NCBI GenBank assembly: GCA_963565915.1
Contig: OY751491.1
Span: 3,844,001-3,908,000 of the forward strand
Length of the DNA stretch: 64,000 nt
DNA from: Entoloma clypeatum
Taxonomy: Eukaryota > Basidiomycota > Agaricomycetes > Agaricales > Entolomataceae
Reading direction: 5' to 3'
The notes below the pieces were generated by a model. That model saw only the letters and a program-made list of their open reading frames with translations. It had not been told where the DNA came from and made no database searches. The translations under genes and the position numbers were made by a program. How positions within the stretch are numbered: the stretch's first letter is position 1; every line of letters starts with the position of its first letter. Below, one piece after another: positions 31,481-40,666 of this stretch.

Positions 31481-32036
31481 TGTTACGGCGATAGCCTACA
31501 ACAACATGTTCAACAGATCGGATCACGTGGGTTCGAACTGGTTCCACAACAAGTCCCTCAATAGGTCGACTTGGTCAATCGGCGAGTTCCTCAGAAGGAC
31601 GACTCGGTTCAGGTCAAGCAGAGCTAAGTCCTCGCAAGGCACTTAGTTAGAGAGCGTTCGAAGTAATAGACAAGTAAGCGTTGTTTGCCTAGGTCAAGCT
31701 GAGGACCTCTACTCTAAGGTTACAGGTCTTATATACGTTATCCTATAGCTATAAATAAGTAAGTGCTGTGCAGGAGCTAAATAAGCCATTGGTTAGATAG
31801 ATGTTTCAAGGGGCTGTGGCATAAGAGTCAGAGATAAGGCCGCGAGGCCGTGAGTCAGAGATAACAAGTGAAAATGTATCTAAAAGGGGAATAGTCCGAG
31901 TCAGTGTGAGTCATAGCGCTGATAGAGGGGATACATGTCCCAGGGTCGTCGGAGTTAAGTGAAATGGGGTGTGATGGGGATCAAGGGTTGAAGGGTCGTG
32001 TGAAGGTGCATAGGAAGAGGGTGAAAAAGTGTAACA
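31481..32036 (-). repeat. Chromo-E 5' LTR (556 bp)
   Basis: It matches 25102-25657 except for about nine substitutions by eye. It is flanked outside by GTTCG (32037-32041), the same 5 bp as at 25097-25101. Confidence 0.95.
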
Positions 32037-32083
32037 GTTCGGGCCTGTGGATGTAGTCGTCAGACTCACATGTCGCCTCAACA

Positions 32084-32605
32084 CCACAGACTGACAGACA
32101 GGCCAAGCGATCACATCAGGAGATGGAAGCGTTCTTATGAAACTTTGTCAACCATCTACAGGATGATTGGGCTGAATGGATTGCAATCGCAGAGTTCCAG
32201 TACAATGACAAAGAACACCAGGCAACGAAGCACACCCCATTCTACCTCAACTACGGTTTACATCCGTGGAAGGGAGAACTTGTGTTAGAAGATACCAATC
32301 CGGCTGCCAACGCCTTCTTGAAAAAACTCAAACAGGCACGAGAAGAAGCCAATGCAGCGCTGAAACAAGCACAGGATCAGATGAAGAAGACAGTTGACAC
32401 ACGGCGAAGTCCGTCTCGGAACTACCGCATCGGAGACAAGGTGTGGCTGGAAGGGACTAACATCAGGACCGATCACCCCTCAAAGAAGCTTGATGCACTC
32501 CGACATGGACCATTCAAAGTCCTAGAGAAGAAAGGAGCTAGCACGTACCTTCTTGATCTTCCGAAGACTTGGAAGATGATTCACCCTGTGTTCAACGAGA
32601 CCCTG
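32084..32605 (+). pseudogene. Gypsy-B copy 2 integrase C-terminal part
   Basis: It resumes the Gypsy-B pol frame interrupted at 24773. The sequence encodes the end of the integrase core (TDRQAKRSHQEMEAF), EFQYNDKEHQATKH, and, from 32282, the helical KQAREEANAAL segment with IGDKVWLEGTNI and a GPFKVLEKKG...HPVFN region, the usual pol C-terminal domain. Small stops and shifts occur between 32089 and 32280. The last 110 codons are open. The junction near 32605 joins it to an inverted Gypsy-B fragment. Confidence 0.85.
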
Positions 32606-33318
32606 TCTGAGGTCCTTCTTGAACGTGAAAGCTTTTGAGTTCGTTCTGTCAGGCGTTATAGCGCGCGATGTGGTGTTGCTGAGCAAGATGGATGCTCTCT
32701 GCTATCTCGCCATGGGGGCAATGCTCGTCGTTGTCTAGTTCTTCATCAAGCACCTGTTGTAGGATGCGACGGATCTCCGATTCGATGTACTGCTGGATGA
32801 GTATAAAATCAATACTGTCTTGAGGACTTAGCTCCTCCTGTCGGGTTTCTGGTGTGCTGAATGGGTTACTGCTGAAGTCTTCAAAGAAGCGCGATGTCTT
32901 GACTCGTCTGGTAGTTGCTCTCTTCGCTCTGGGCGAACCTAACAAGATTTAGCAACTTGTTATGCTTAACAAACCGTTCCAAGGTTCGGGCAGAGTATGC
33001 AGGAAGTGGAAAGGCGAAGAGCAATGTGATTGCTAAATCTACTACAGTACAAGAGGTTTATATAGGTACTGACTATAGGTGGTAGCGGATGAGTCAGTAC
33101 TGTGGAAGGCAGTGCGCATGAGTCAGGCGACTGCGGAAGGCTATGTACAATGAGTAAGCTGACTGCGGAAAGCGAGAGCGAAGTATACTAAAGGGGATGA
33201 CGAAGTAATGTAGTGAGTCAGACTGGGAATCGAAGGTTGCGAAAGTAGACATTAGACATAGTAAGTTCGTAAGAGGGCACCGAGTCAGGCCAATAAGCAA
33301 AAGATATGACATGGTCCT
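32606..33318 (-). mobile_element. Gypsy-B copy 5, inverted 5' fragment
   Basis: This minus-strand fragment matches copy 1 from the Gag N-terminal extension (13890 region) through the leader and into the LTR. LTR sequence runs from about 32956 to 33318 and stops about 20 bp short of the expected TGTTACGG end. The open stretch 32649-32945 encodes the IESEIRRILQQVLDEELDND peptide. It is in opposite orientation to the adjoining copy 2. Confidence 0.82.
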
Positions 33319-33405
33319 CAAAAACTGGACCGGACCGTACAGAACCGGTCCATGGCACCCACAGAGGATGGACCAAACCTGCACCGGTCCGAACCGGTTT
33401 TGTAT
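33319..33405. repeat. ACCGGTCC-rich inverted motifs, transposon-end-like
   Basis: About 85 bp contain ggaccggacc, aaccggtcc, caccggtcc and gaaccggttt in both orientations. It is similar in style to the GACCGGTCTA motifs at 40478-40515. Such dense short inverted motifs occur in the subterminal regions of hAT-type DNA transposons. No boundary or target duplication could be defined. Confidence 0.4.
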
Positions 33406-33439
33406 TATATATTGTGTCTAAATATATACACGCTGTATG

Positions 33440-33640
33440 TAATGTCAGTGGGCATGAGTGGGAGGGCGTTGCGTGCGAGAAGGGGCTGTTGGGCTCGAAG
33501 AAATGGCGTTGCGCGCAAGTTGGAGGGCATTAGGCACAAAAGGGGGGGCTGTTGGGCACAGGTCGTGGCAGCTGGGCACAAGAGGGGGCCGTAGGGCTTG
33601 AAGGAAACATGTTGCGCGCAAAAGGGGGGCTCTATGTTAG
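33440..33640 (+). repeat. TTGGGC-type degenerate minisatellite, left part
   Basis: Imperfect repeats of about 18-22 bp around the words GTTGGGC, GCGCAAGTTGG, AGGGCATTAGGCAC and AAGGGGGGCTGTTGGGC. The same wording resumes at 38590, on the other side of the DIRS-like element. A reverse-complement block is at 41880-42015. Confidence 0.75.
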
Positions 33641-33919
33641 AGTACGTTTATTTTGGAAGTCATGAATATTTGTATTCGAGAAAGTTATACAAAATATTTC
33701 AGAGGAATAGGTAAGGTTAGAAGCGAGATTGGGTGACACCCCGAAGGGGGGGGATCCGACAGATCAAGTGGCTGATAGGGGATGAGGTGAGCAGCTCCCC
33801 AAGATGGTAGGAGGAGGGTGACACACGAGGCTAGTCTCGTTCCCTAGCTATTAGTCAACCTGAGGTTTGTGAGGCTTCTGAATCGACACGAGACGAGGGA
33901 ACAACGGTGAGTCGGGTTA

Positions 33920-34990
33920 GTTCGCAAGCTACATGGTCGTTATGTTGAAGATGGAGGGCGAGAATGTCAGCATGACGTCGTAGGTATTTCGAAAAGGCTT
34001 CACTCCTCCAGCATCCCTTGTGTTTGACTGTCTTGAAAGTCGAACCTTGGAGGAGGAGTTCAAGGACTGCGCCGATGCAAATACAGTCTGAATGGGATCG
34101 AGACCGAGATCTTTGAGGACTGCGTTTATCCTCTTGAGGAAGGCATATTTTGTAAGAGCGACGTGTTGTGCTTGTCTCTTGTGATTGGATCGATAGGCAA
34201 ATAGTGTACCGTCGGGGGGAGGACAGATTACGTCGAAATGGTTGTTGAGTGCTGAGAGAGGATCTGCCTCATTTCCTTCCCAGGGGGACCAGAAAACGTC
34301 TTCGCCTGAGATTGCTGTTTTAGTCCAGGGAAGATGAAATACGTACAATGGGATGTTGTGGCGATCAGAGGTCCTTAACTCGGCCTGTGAGCGCTTGATG
34401 TGATGATTGGGATCATACTTGTCTCGGTTCCCAACCGTGAATTCTCCAAGTCGTGAGGCACACCAAAAGGTGGTGGTAAGGCACCGCAAAGGTGGCGGCA
34501 TCAAGGGGATCGGTGAGGTCCAGTTTGGTCTTGATGGCACAAATGGTGCCGACAAGCAAGGGAGGTCGCTTATTGCGTTTGGAGTCCGGCGGTGTGAGTT
34601 TTGCGGCACCTCTCATGATGGTTTGCATGGTGTTGCGGTCGACTGCGAAAGGGAGGCCGTGTATGATGTGCCACGCACGCACCCCGGCTAGATAACTGCC
34701 AATGGTGGTCTCCGCGTAGTAGCCTGCAAGGGTGGCTGCGAAGAGCTCGAGAAGTTCCCGCGATGCTGGGGCCCTCTGCGATTCTGGGATCCGTAGATGA
34801 TCGCAGTAGGCGTGAAAGGTGGCTAAGCCAGTGCTGTAGCCCTCTATGGTCCCCGGAGCCCACGAAGCTTTGAGAACGTCCTTGAGCTTGTCAATGAGAG
34901 CTCGGGGAGGCTCGAAGCCCGATTCTATGCGCGCCACGTGGGAAGTGGTGGGTCTCCAGACTAGAAGCATGGTCCTGGGTTGGCAGGGGG
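33920..34990 (-). pseudogene. Tyrosine recombinase of the DIRS-like element
   Basis: An N-terminal SAM-like helical region (LKASWAPGTIEGYSTGLATF, then SRELLELFAATLAGYYAETT) is followed by the catalytic part. The first catalytic arginine lies in CASRLGEF near 34440. A shift near 34490 joins two frames (34413 and 34609 ends). Near 34085 the frame shifts again: the C-terminal part reads GAVLELLLQG and KGCWRSEAFSKYLRRH in the neighbouring frame, supplying the conserved tryptophan and the nucleophile tyrosine. The HxxR arginine appears replaced by cysteine (CIG instead of RIG, a CGC-to-TGC change). These enzymes insert the circular DNA copy. Inactive here. Confidence 0.75.
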
Positions 34991-35289
34991 GACGTAGAGA
35001 TGGTGGTGCAGGCAAGGCTGATGGAGGGGTAATGGTGTCAGAGGTGGAGGTCGTGATTGTCGATAGAGCTCGCGTCAACTTCGGTGGCCAAAATACGACT
35101 GAGGAGGAGGGCAGTATCTTCAAGAAGGACGTCACTGTATGTGCGTTGAGAGCCCTGGTTGATTTGCTTGAGGCAATTGTGGGTGATGCGTTCATCCAAG
35201 CCATCCGGAAGGAGGCTAGGGCACTCAATGTCGAAGACGAGGCTTGCTGCTTCTGGTGGGATTGGGACAATAGGGAGGATGCGGTGGCC

Positions 35290-37000
35290 TCAGGGATAGA
35301 CACCATGGGAAGGCCCATCTGCTGGATTTTGCTCAGATTCGACATAGCGGGTGTGGAATTGGACGCCCAGCTCCTCTTCCATTCTGTGGATGCGACGAAA
35401 GACGGAGTTGACTGGTTGATTTCTGCTCCTACCGACCCACCATCCTTCAACGACGCCTGTATTGTTGCCATAGAGCAGGAATTGGCGAATTTCGGGGTAA
35501 AGTTCTGTAACTGCGATGGCGAGGAGTTCGAAGCCGATGGCTTTGGCCCATCCGATGTCACGCTTGTCGCCTTCCCAGCCCTGGACCAGAGTCCAAGCTC
35601 TCCATTGATTTCTGATGGTGATGCCGATCCTGGTGGAGGAGCTGGCGTCCGAAAAGGCTCTAACATTGAGAATTTCGACTGGGCGAGGGATGGGGCGAGA
35701 GGGGGGCGATCCTGATAGTCTGTTTGCCCACCAAATGAGTTCAGATGGCACGGCTTTGGGTGGAGTACATGGGAGGAAAGGACTGCCGTTAAACAATGGA
35801 AACATCGTTTCTAGCCCTGTGAGGTATGCGCAGCCTTGAGGCAGAATATTGGACACGTGCATCAATTTCCCATATAATTTCCGCAGTTCGGCGAGGGTGT
35901 GAGTACGTTTCCCCAGCCAATCACATAAAGCCGATCTGTATTTCTCGGTCTTTCTCTCCGTGAGGGAGACTGTTTTTCTGTTGAGGTCCCATTTAAAACC
36001 CAGGAATTCGACAGTGGCATTGAAAGGCTGGTCTTTCGATAGCTTCCAGGGGATGCCTAGGGTACGGGAGATGTCGTCAACGTCCTGAAGGGTGTACGCG
36101 TGCCGTTGTGAGGAGTCTCGATCTGGGAAGTTCTTGATGGGGAAGTACATGTCCTCCTGCCATTCTTCGATGAACCCTGAAGGCCATGTGTCGCCTTTGA
36201 ACCAAATTCGGCCGCATTTCTGATGTTTGCCTCCATTGTCCGTGATCAGTTGACAGCGGTTTTCGCGGAACATGTTGTAGTGTTTGGCCTTGTGTTTCAA
36301 TAGTCTGAAGAAAATATGGTCGTCAACCCATTTGGCTATGGGACCAATGCCTTTGGCTCTCATTATGTCGGCGCCTGCATCTCCGATTGTGCCGTGAATG
36401 CCAGCTGATGAGGCGAGGCTGAAGCAGCAGGCCGTGTCGATTGCAAATTGATCGTCGTCTGATAGACGTACCACGAGGGCTGGCCATTGACTTGGGGTGA
36501 TCGGGATGGTTCTGTAGGCTTCAGCCACGTCTTGTATGGCCGCCTCGGTGCCTAAAGGAAGTGACGTGATGATCGCGCAGATCGTGTTGAAGGTACCCCA
36601 GGTACATGGGAAGACCTCGGAATTAATTGACTGATTGATTGAGGGTTGCGTAGGGTCATTGTGTGGGTGAGATAAGTTCTGTATGATACGGAATTTGTCT
36701 GGTTGAGCTGACTATGATTGAGATTGGGGAAGACTGGAAAGGGCCTATTTCGGCCTCGACCTCCAGTTTCATGAAAGGGCCCAAGTATCTCTGCTTTCTG
36801 AATTCAGTTGAAGTTATGTCATTGAATAATTGCATGTGTGCGAGTATAGAGGCATGGTTTGGAGGTGTGTAGGTACAGGTGACTGGCTGTATGCCTGCGT
36901 CAAATCCGTGCATTAAACTAAGCGGTATGTTAGGATATCGTACTATTAGTCCAGTGTTTGTGAGTTCGCGTTGCCACATGTTTGGGTGGTAAGGGGTCAA
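35290..37000 (-). pseudogene. Reverse transcriptase / RNase H of the DIRS-like element
   Basis: The first part (start 37000) encodes an RT N-terminal region: YHPNMWQRELTNTGLIVRYP, HGFDAGIQPVTCTYTPPNH and IGPFQSSPISIIVS. A frame break lies near 36656-36665. The second part, open from about 36650, reads SEVFPCTWGTFNTICAI, then QDVAEAYRTIPITPSQWP, with the catalytic KWVDDHIFF near 36330. The RNase H-like domain follows (RAFSDASSSTRIGIT, GFELLAIAV, YVESEQNPADGPS) and ends at 35290. In the third RNase H motif YGNNTGVVEGW has asparagine where the family usually has aspartate. Family identity is clear from order and motifs. Confidence 0.85.
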
Positions 37001-37004
37001 AGCT

Positions 37005-37343
37005 TTATTTCAATGATGAAGTAGGCTGAGCATCAGGGCATCCCTGGACGCCATGCAAGGAGTCTCCGCAACCGGTGCAGACGTGTTTAGCGGAGTGTGA
37101 GGAGCTGTTGCAACCGGTGGGGCGCTGGAAGTTGACGCAAAGTGCGAGCCTGCTATCCTTGTGGATCAGTTGTCCCGCTGAGTTGTGGTAGCACTTCGGG
37201 ACATTACCGTTCCAGGTTAATTTCGCATTGCATTCCGCTAGATTGTGTCTGTTCCTCCCTAGGCAGACGGGGCAAGCTGCGAGGGTGAAAGGAGGCGGTG
37301 AGGCCCTGCGTGATTTGAAGCTCGTCTTCTTGTCGCGAGGCAA
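37005..37343 (-). CDS. Cys-rich Gag-like frame of the DIRS-like element
   Basis: This 112-codon frame lies directly upstream of the RT part, with 4 bp between its stop and the next ATG. It has a basic N-terminus (KKTSFKSRRASPPP) and a cysteine array: CPVCLGRNRHNLAEC, then CVNFQRPTGC, then CTGCGDSLHGVQGC. Such arrays precede RT in basidiomycete DIRS-like elements and probably bind nucleic acid. It looks like the C-terminal part of a Gag that has been separated from its N-terminal part (37620-38465) by stops and shifts. The small frame itself is uninterrupted. Confidence 0.65.
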   Translation of the reverse strand: MPRDKKTSFKSRRASPPPFTLAACPVCLGRNRHNLAECNAKLTWNGNVPKCYHNSAGQLIHKDSRLALCVNFQRPTGCNSSSHSAKHVCTGCGDSLHGVQGCPDAQPTSSLK

Positions 37344-37619
37344 GGCAACGGGAGGCAGGGGGGAGGGGCATCATAAAGATGTAACGAGTCAGAGGTGAGG
37401 CAAGAGCGAGGCAAGATGCATGGGTAGGTGAGGTCGAAAAGGTTGAGGGGATCATGTCTGTATGTGAATTGAGGGAGAGAGGAGATATGGAGAGGGAGGA
37501 CGTCAGTGAGAGGCTCTCGGGGAAGGAGTGGGTGTTCTTACCGTAGCGGCTGCTTGTTTCCGTAAGGCTATTTCAGTGCAGATAGAGGCAAAACGCAGAG
37601 GCTGAAAAAGTCCGATATT

Positions 37620-38465
37620 GAAGGCCATCACAGAAGGGGATTTGAGGCTGTCGAACCATTCCTTTCAAATGAGCGCCTGATACTCAACTCTGGCTTCATC
37701 TGCATAAGGGCCCCCACTCATTGTTCTGTGAAGTTCCATCTGGACGAAAAAGTCTACCATGGCGTCGACGTGGCGTGGGGTCCATACTTTCGGCTGAGCC
37801 TTCATGGTGCGAATGAATATCTTGCTGGCGAAGGCGATGTGATCGCAAGTGAGAGCGGAATCGGGAAGGGCATTGCAAGAGGCTCGGAGGGCGGAAGCTG
37901 AAATCACGCGTAGGGTGTGATTGTGTTGCGTGATGCCGAAGGCGTCACTAGCTACAGAGGTGACGGGCTTGGACGCATCTAGACATCCTTCTCAGGTAAA
38001 GTACCAGAGCTCAACCCATTCAAACTTGGAGAGCTTCAGTTTGGCGAAATCGGAAGGAGAGAGAGCTGATTCAACAGGAGGGGGAACGTCGTCTGCGAAG
38101 TCTGGGGCCTGACGGGGAGCATCTGGGTCATGCTCCTCCTGATGTTGTTGCTGAGGTTGCTGTTGGTTGAGACCCTGTGGATTTTGTTGTTGAGGTTGCA
38201 GCTGGATCCAAATGTTGTGTCTCCTCTGCCGTTCGGCGATCCACATAGCACGGAGTGCGCCCTGAACTTGAGGGATCGGGAAACCCTGGTCGATGAGGTT
38301 TTGACGCGGGACAATCCATGTATCATCCTCGAAATCGGGCTCTTGCTCGAGAAGAGGGTCCTGGACTTCCGGCATAATAAAAGGAGGGGGTAGGAAGTAA
38401 GTTAGGAGTAGTGACAGTGAAAAGGGAGAGAAAGATGAAATGAAACGGAAAGTTTGAAAGCGCAC
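37620..38465 (-). pseudogene. Gag N-terminal part of the DIRS-like element
   Basis: The likely start is the ATG at 38375 (MPEVQDPLL), preceded in frame by a hydrophobic leader-like stretch that is probably not translated. The frame encodes an acidic N-terminus, WIVPRQNLIDQGFPIP, a glutamine-rich low-complexity tract (residues about 60-100) and FAKLKLSKFEWVELWYFT, where a TGA at 37992 interrupts it. The same frame continues to about 37907 and a further 80-codon stretch (AFASKIFIRTMKAQPKVW, DAMVDFFVQMELHR) ends at a second stop near 37665, after which KEWFDSLKSP continues. Confidence 0.65.
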
Positions 38466-38589
38466 TATAAGGAGCCCTGGGGCTCAGCGGCTGTCGTGTG
38501 TATGCAGCGAGGAAGCAAGTTGCTGATGCTGCAAACACGTGACTCACCATAGACAAATTTCTAACTCGCTCGTGCCTCGCTTCGCTACG

Positions 38590-39170
38590 AATCACACATT
38601 GGCGCAAGTTGGAGGGTGTTAGGCAGGAAGGAAGGGCGATGCGCGCAAAGGGAGGGCGTTGCACATGAGTTGGAGGTCACCTTGACACCGTTGGGCATCA
38701 GAGAGGGCCGTCGGGCGATAGTAAGGGCAGGCCGCCGTTGGGCGTGAGTGGGAGGCCGTTGGGCACTAGAGGGAGCCATTCGAAGGCGTTGGGTGTGAGT
38801 GGACGTCATTGGAGTTGTTCGAGGGCGTTGGGCGCAAGTGGACGTCATTGGAGCCGTTCGAGGGCGTTGGGCGCAAGTGGACACCATTGGGCATTAGAGG
38901 GAGCCATTGGGCATGAGTCGTGGTCGTTGGGCATGAGTGGACGCCGTTGGGTGTTAGAGGGAGCTGTTGGGCATGTTGGATGCGAGTGGATGCCGTTGGG
39001 CGTGAGTGGGAGGCAGTTGGGCATTAGAGGGGGCCACTGGGCATTAGTCGACCCTGTTGGGCGCTATAGGGGGTCGTTGTGCACGAGGGGCGGGCATTGG
39101 GGGGGGGAAGTGGCTGGGTGGAGTGAAGGTGGGGGAGAAAAAAAGTGTGGGAATGTTGGGCTGGCAGTCG
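38590..39170 (+). repeat. TTGGGC-type degenerate minisatellite, right part
   Basis: About 580 bp of imperfect repeats based on GTTGGGCATGAGTGGACGCC-like units of about 18-22 bp, many starting GTTGGGC or ATTGGGC. A cleaner 39-bp unit is repeated in tandem at 38801-38839 and 38840-38878 (GGACGTCATTGGAG ... GGCGCAAGT). It is GC-rich and read-through on one strand creates long but meaningless frames (glycine- and arginine-rich). Confidence 0.85.
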
Positions 39171-40454
39171 ACTTATGTATGGTTTGACTTTTGGCAATTG
39201 CCGAGAGTGCTTGGCAGCAATGCTGAGCAACGCGTGTTGTTGAAACTCGCGCCTTCAATGCCCAATCCGTGACACTGTAAGTCCTAAAAATAGTTTGTAA
39301 CTTATGTAGAGATACTTAGAAGCTAATAGTAAGCATATAACCAGTTAAATATATGAGCTATGTAGGTAGAACTCTGAAATGATGCATCAAAACAATGGCA
39401 CACTGTAAATCATGATCAACAGGGCATCATCATGGGTTTTCTCAAACACAAAAACAACCTTTTGTTACTTCCTCCCTTCCACAACCACTGTAGTCTATAT
39501 GTACTGTATATATACCATTGCAACATTGTATGTAAATCTACTCAAACCATTCAAATCAAGCCCAAGGACTTAATAAGGTGAATAGAAGCAAAATCGGTCG
39601 AAGATTTGACCAAAAAATTTTGTTTCAGCTTTGGATTCTCCTCATTCAGGGGACCTCACAGCACATCTGTTTTTCAAATTTGGTGCATTCATTATGGAGA
39701 TATAACACTTTTACTGAAATATGCACATTTCATCATTTCTATCTTATCTAGAGATCTAAAAATTATACAAGGTGTTTCAGAAGGTGAATACATATATATT
39801 GATGAGTTCTATCATGTTAAACTATTATTACATCATGAGGAAGGCACTGTGCGCACCTGCGCGATGCATTTGCATATTGTTTACCGTTGTTTGGTGTAAA
39901 GTGTTGCATCGCTATATGCTCAAATCCATGGCAAAAATCCATAAAATAAATACATATTTATTGACATATGATACTCTGGTACATAATTGATATAGTCTGT
40001 AAGCTCACTTCCTCCTGTGTAGCCATATTAAGGAGAAATGCGATGTTTTTTGAGTTTGTTTACATATATTTGACACATTTGATGCGCGTGTGTTGCGCAT
40101 CATCCAACGTTGAATCAACACATCCACCCATTGCTCGCTCCGCAATGAGAGGCACACAGATATAACAAAAATAACACTGTAATAATAGTACAGATACAAC
40201 AAAAATAGCACTGTAAACACAGATACAAAAAAATAACACTGTAATCATATGTTTTAGCTATGTTTTCACCATGTTTCACTCAATTCTTAACCTTTGTGAC
40301 TCTGAGCAAGAGTTTATATACAAGCTAGAAATGTATTCCACTCAGTTGTAGCTTCAAAACAAGCCTTGGACTGATGAAATTGGACTATAAATATCTAGAA
40401 TATTATGCAGATTACTGAAAAATTTCCAAAAATTGTAGAATATTAGGGGGGGGG
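39171..40454. other. AT-rich sequence, no gene seen
   Basis: About 1.3 kb has no frame over 100 codons and no motif. It holds the short tandem described at 40148-40247. No splice-like pattern supports a gene. Confidence 0.55.
40148..40247 (+). repeat. Short tandem repeat, about 30-bp unit
   Basis: Three to four imperfect copies of CACAGATACAACAAAAATA followed by RCACTGTAA. Unit length varies from 28 to 37 bp. It is AT-rich and non-coding. Confidence 0.75.
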
Positions 40455-40666
40455 GTTGGAGATGTATCCCAAAGGGCAAAAAGACCGGTCTAGACCTGTT
40501 TAGACCGGTCTTTTTGCGGTCTAAGTCAAAAAAAAAAAGTAGACTGAACTGCAGTCTAAATTTTCTAAAACATATAGACCTTAGACCACGGTTCAGTCCA
40601 ACATGGTCTATTTTTCAGTTCAGTTCAGTCTGGTTCAGGTCTATGTAGACTGAACCTTTCAACACT
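40455..40666. repeat. hAT-like transposon end with perfect hairpin
   Basis: A perfect 15-bp inverted repeat (AAAAAGACCGGTCTA at 40478-40492 and its complement at 40501-40515) surrounds an 8-nt loop. Further TAGACC/GGTCTA and CAGTTCAGT motifs follow to about 40640. The right edge reads CTTTCAACACTA, and CAACACTA is also the edge of the hAT element at 45602. This suggests a non-autonomous or terminal hAT-type remnant. The left edge and target duplication were not found. Confidence 0.5.

Larger units (their letters stand above)
25102..32036 (-). mobile_element. Chromo-E, complete chromovirus-type Ty3/gypsy element
   Basis: This 6935-bp minus-strand element has 556-bp LTRs at both ends (25102-25657 and 31481-32036) and a perfect 5-bp target duplication, GTTCG. 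The order on the minus strand is LTR, leader, gag (31186), protease frame, RT-RNase H-integrase-chromodomain, an extra third frame, a polypurine tract (minus-strand AGAAGAGGGG near 25659-25670), LTR. The two LTRs differ at about nine places by eye, mostly C/T. A chromodomain at the end of pol marks it as a chromovirus. It carries at least two frame lesions in pol, so it is probably not autonomous now. Confidence 0.93.
24774..32083 (+). repeat. Gypsy-D solo LTR, split by Chromo-E
   Basis: The left part is 24774-25101 and the right part 32042-32083, together 370 bp, starting TGTTATGATTG and ending CGCCTCAACA. The flanking 5-bp duplication is CCACA (24769-24773 and 32084-32088). No internal Gypsy-D sequence is present, so it is a solo LTR formed by LTR-LTR recombination. 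Chromo-E inserted into it with its own duplication GTTCG (25097-25101 and 32037-32041). Confidence 0.92.
20097..32605 (+). mobile_element. Gypsy-B copy 2, interrupted by Gypsy-D LTR and Chromo-E
   Basis: This plus-strand element has its 5' LTR at 20097-20498, gag at 20811-21677 and pol from 21728. Pol is interrupted at 24773 by a 5-bp-TSD insertion (CCACA at 24769-24773 and 32084-32088) and resumes at 32089. It ends abruptly near 32605 against an inverted fragment of the same family. No 3' LTR is present. Numerous nonsense codons and two frameshifts make it an old, dead copy. Confidence 0.88.
33645..38590 (-). mobile_element. DIRS-like tyrosine-recombinase retroelement, degraded
   Basis: On the minus strand the order is Gag N-terminal part (38465 downwards), a Cys-rich Gag-like frame, reverse transcriptase, RNase H, and a tyrosine recombinase. 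No integrase core and no chromodomain are present, and there are no flanking LTRs. This is the hallmark set of DIRS-order elements. All frames carry shifts or stops. The terminal repeats of DIRS elements could not be recognised. Minisatellite of the same family flanks both ends, so the element appears to have inserted into it; the outer coordinates are approximate. Confidence 0.82.

Noticed and set aside
34846..35715. A 289-codon plus-strand frame opposite the DIRS-like element
   Set aside because: Antisense shadow of the RNase H and recombinase region; no domain.
37992..38465. A signal peptide on the DIRS-like Gag (FRFISSFSPFSLSLLLTYFL)
   Set aside because: The stretch lies upstream of the better ATG at about 38375 and is pyrimidine-rich leader sequence; a cytoplasmic Gag would not carry one.
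38738..39187. A 149-codon glycine/serine-rich frame in the minisatellite
   Set aside because: It is the translation of tandem repeats with a codon-sized rhythm; no start context, no domain, and the sister block at 33440 does not keep the frame.
40148..40247. CRISPR-like array
   Set aside because: Only three to four imperfect, AT-rich units with no distinct spacers, in a eukaryotic context; it is a simple tandem repeat.
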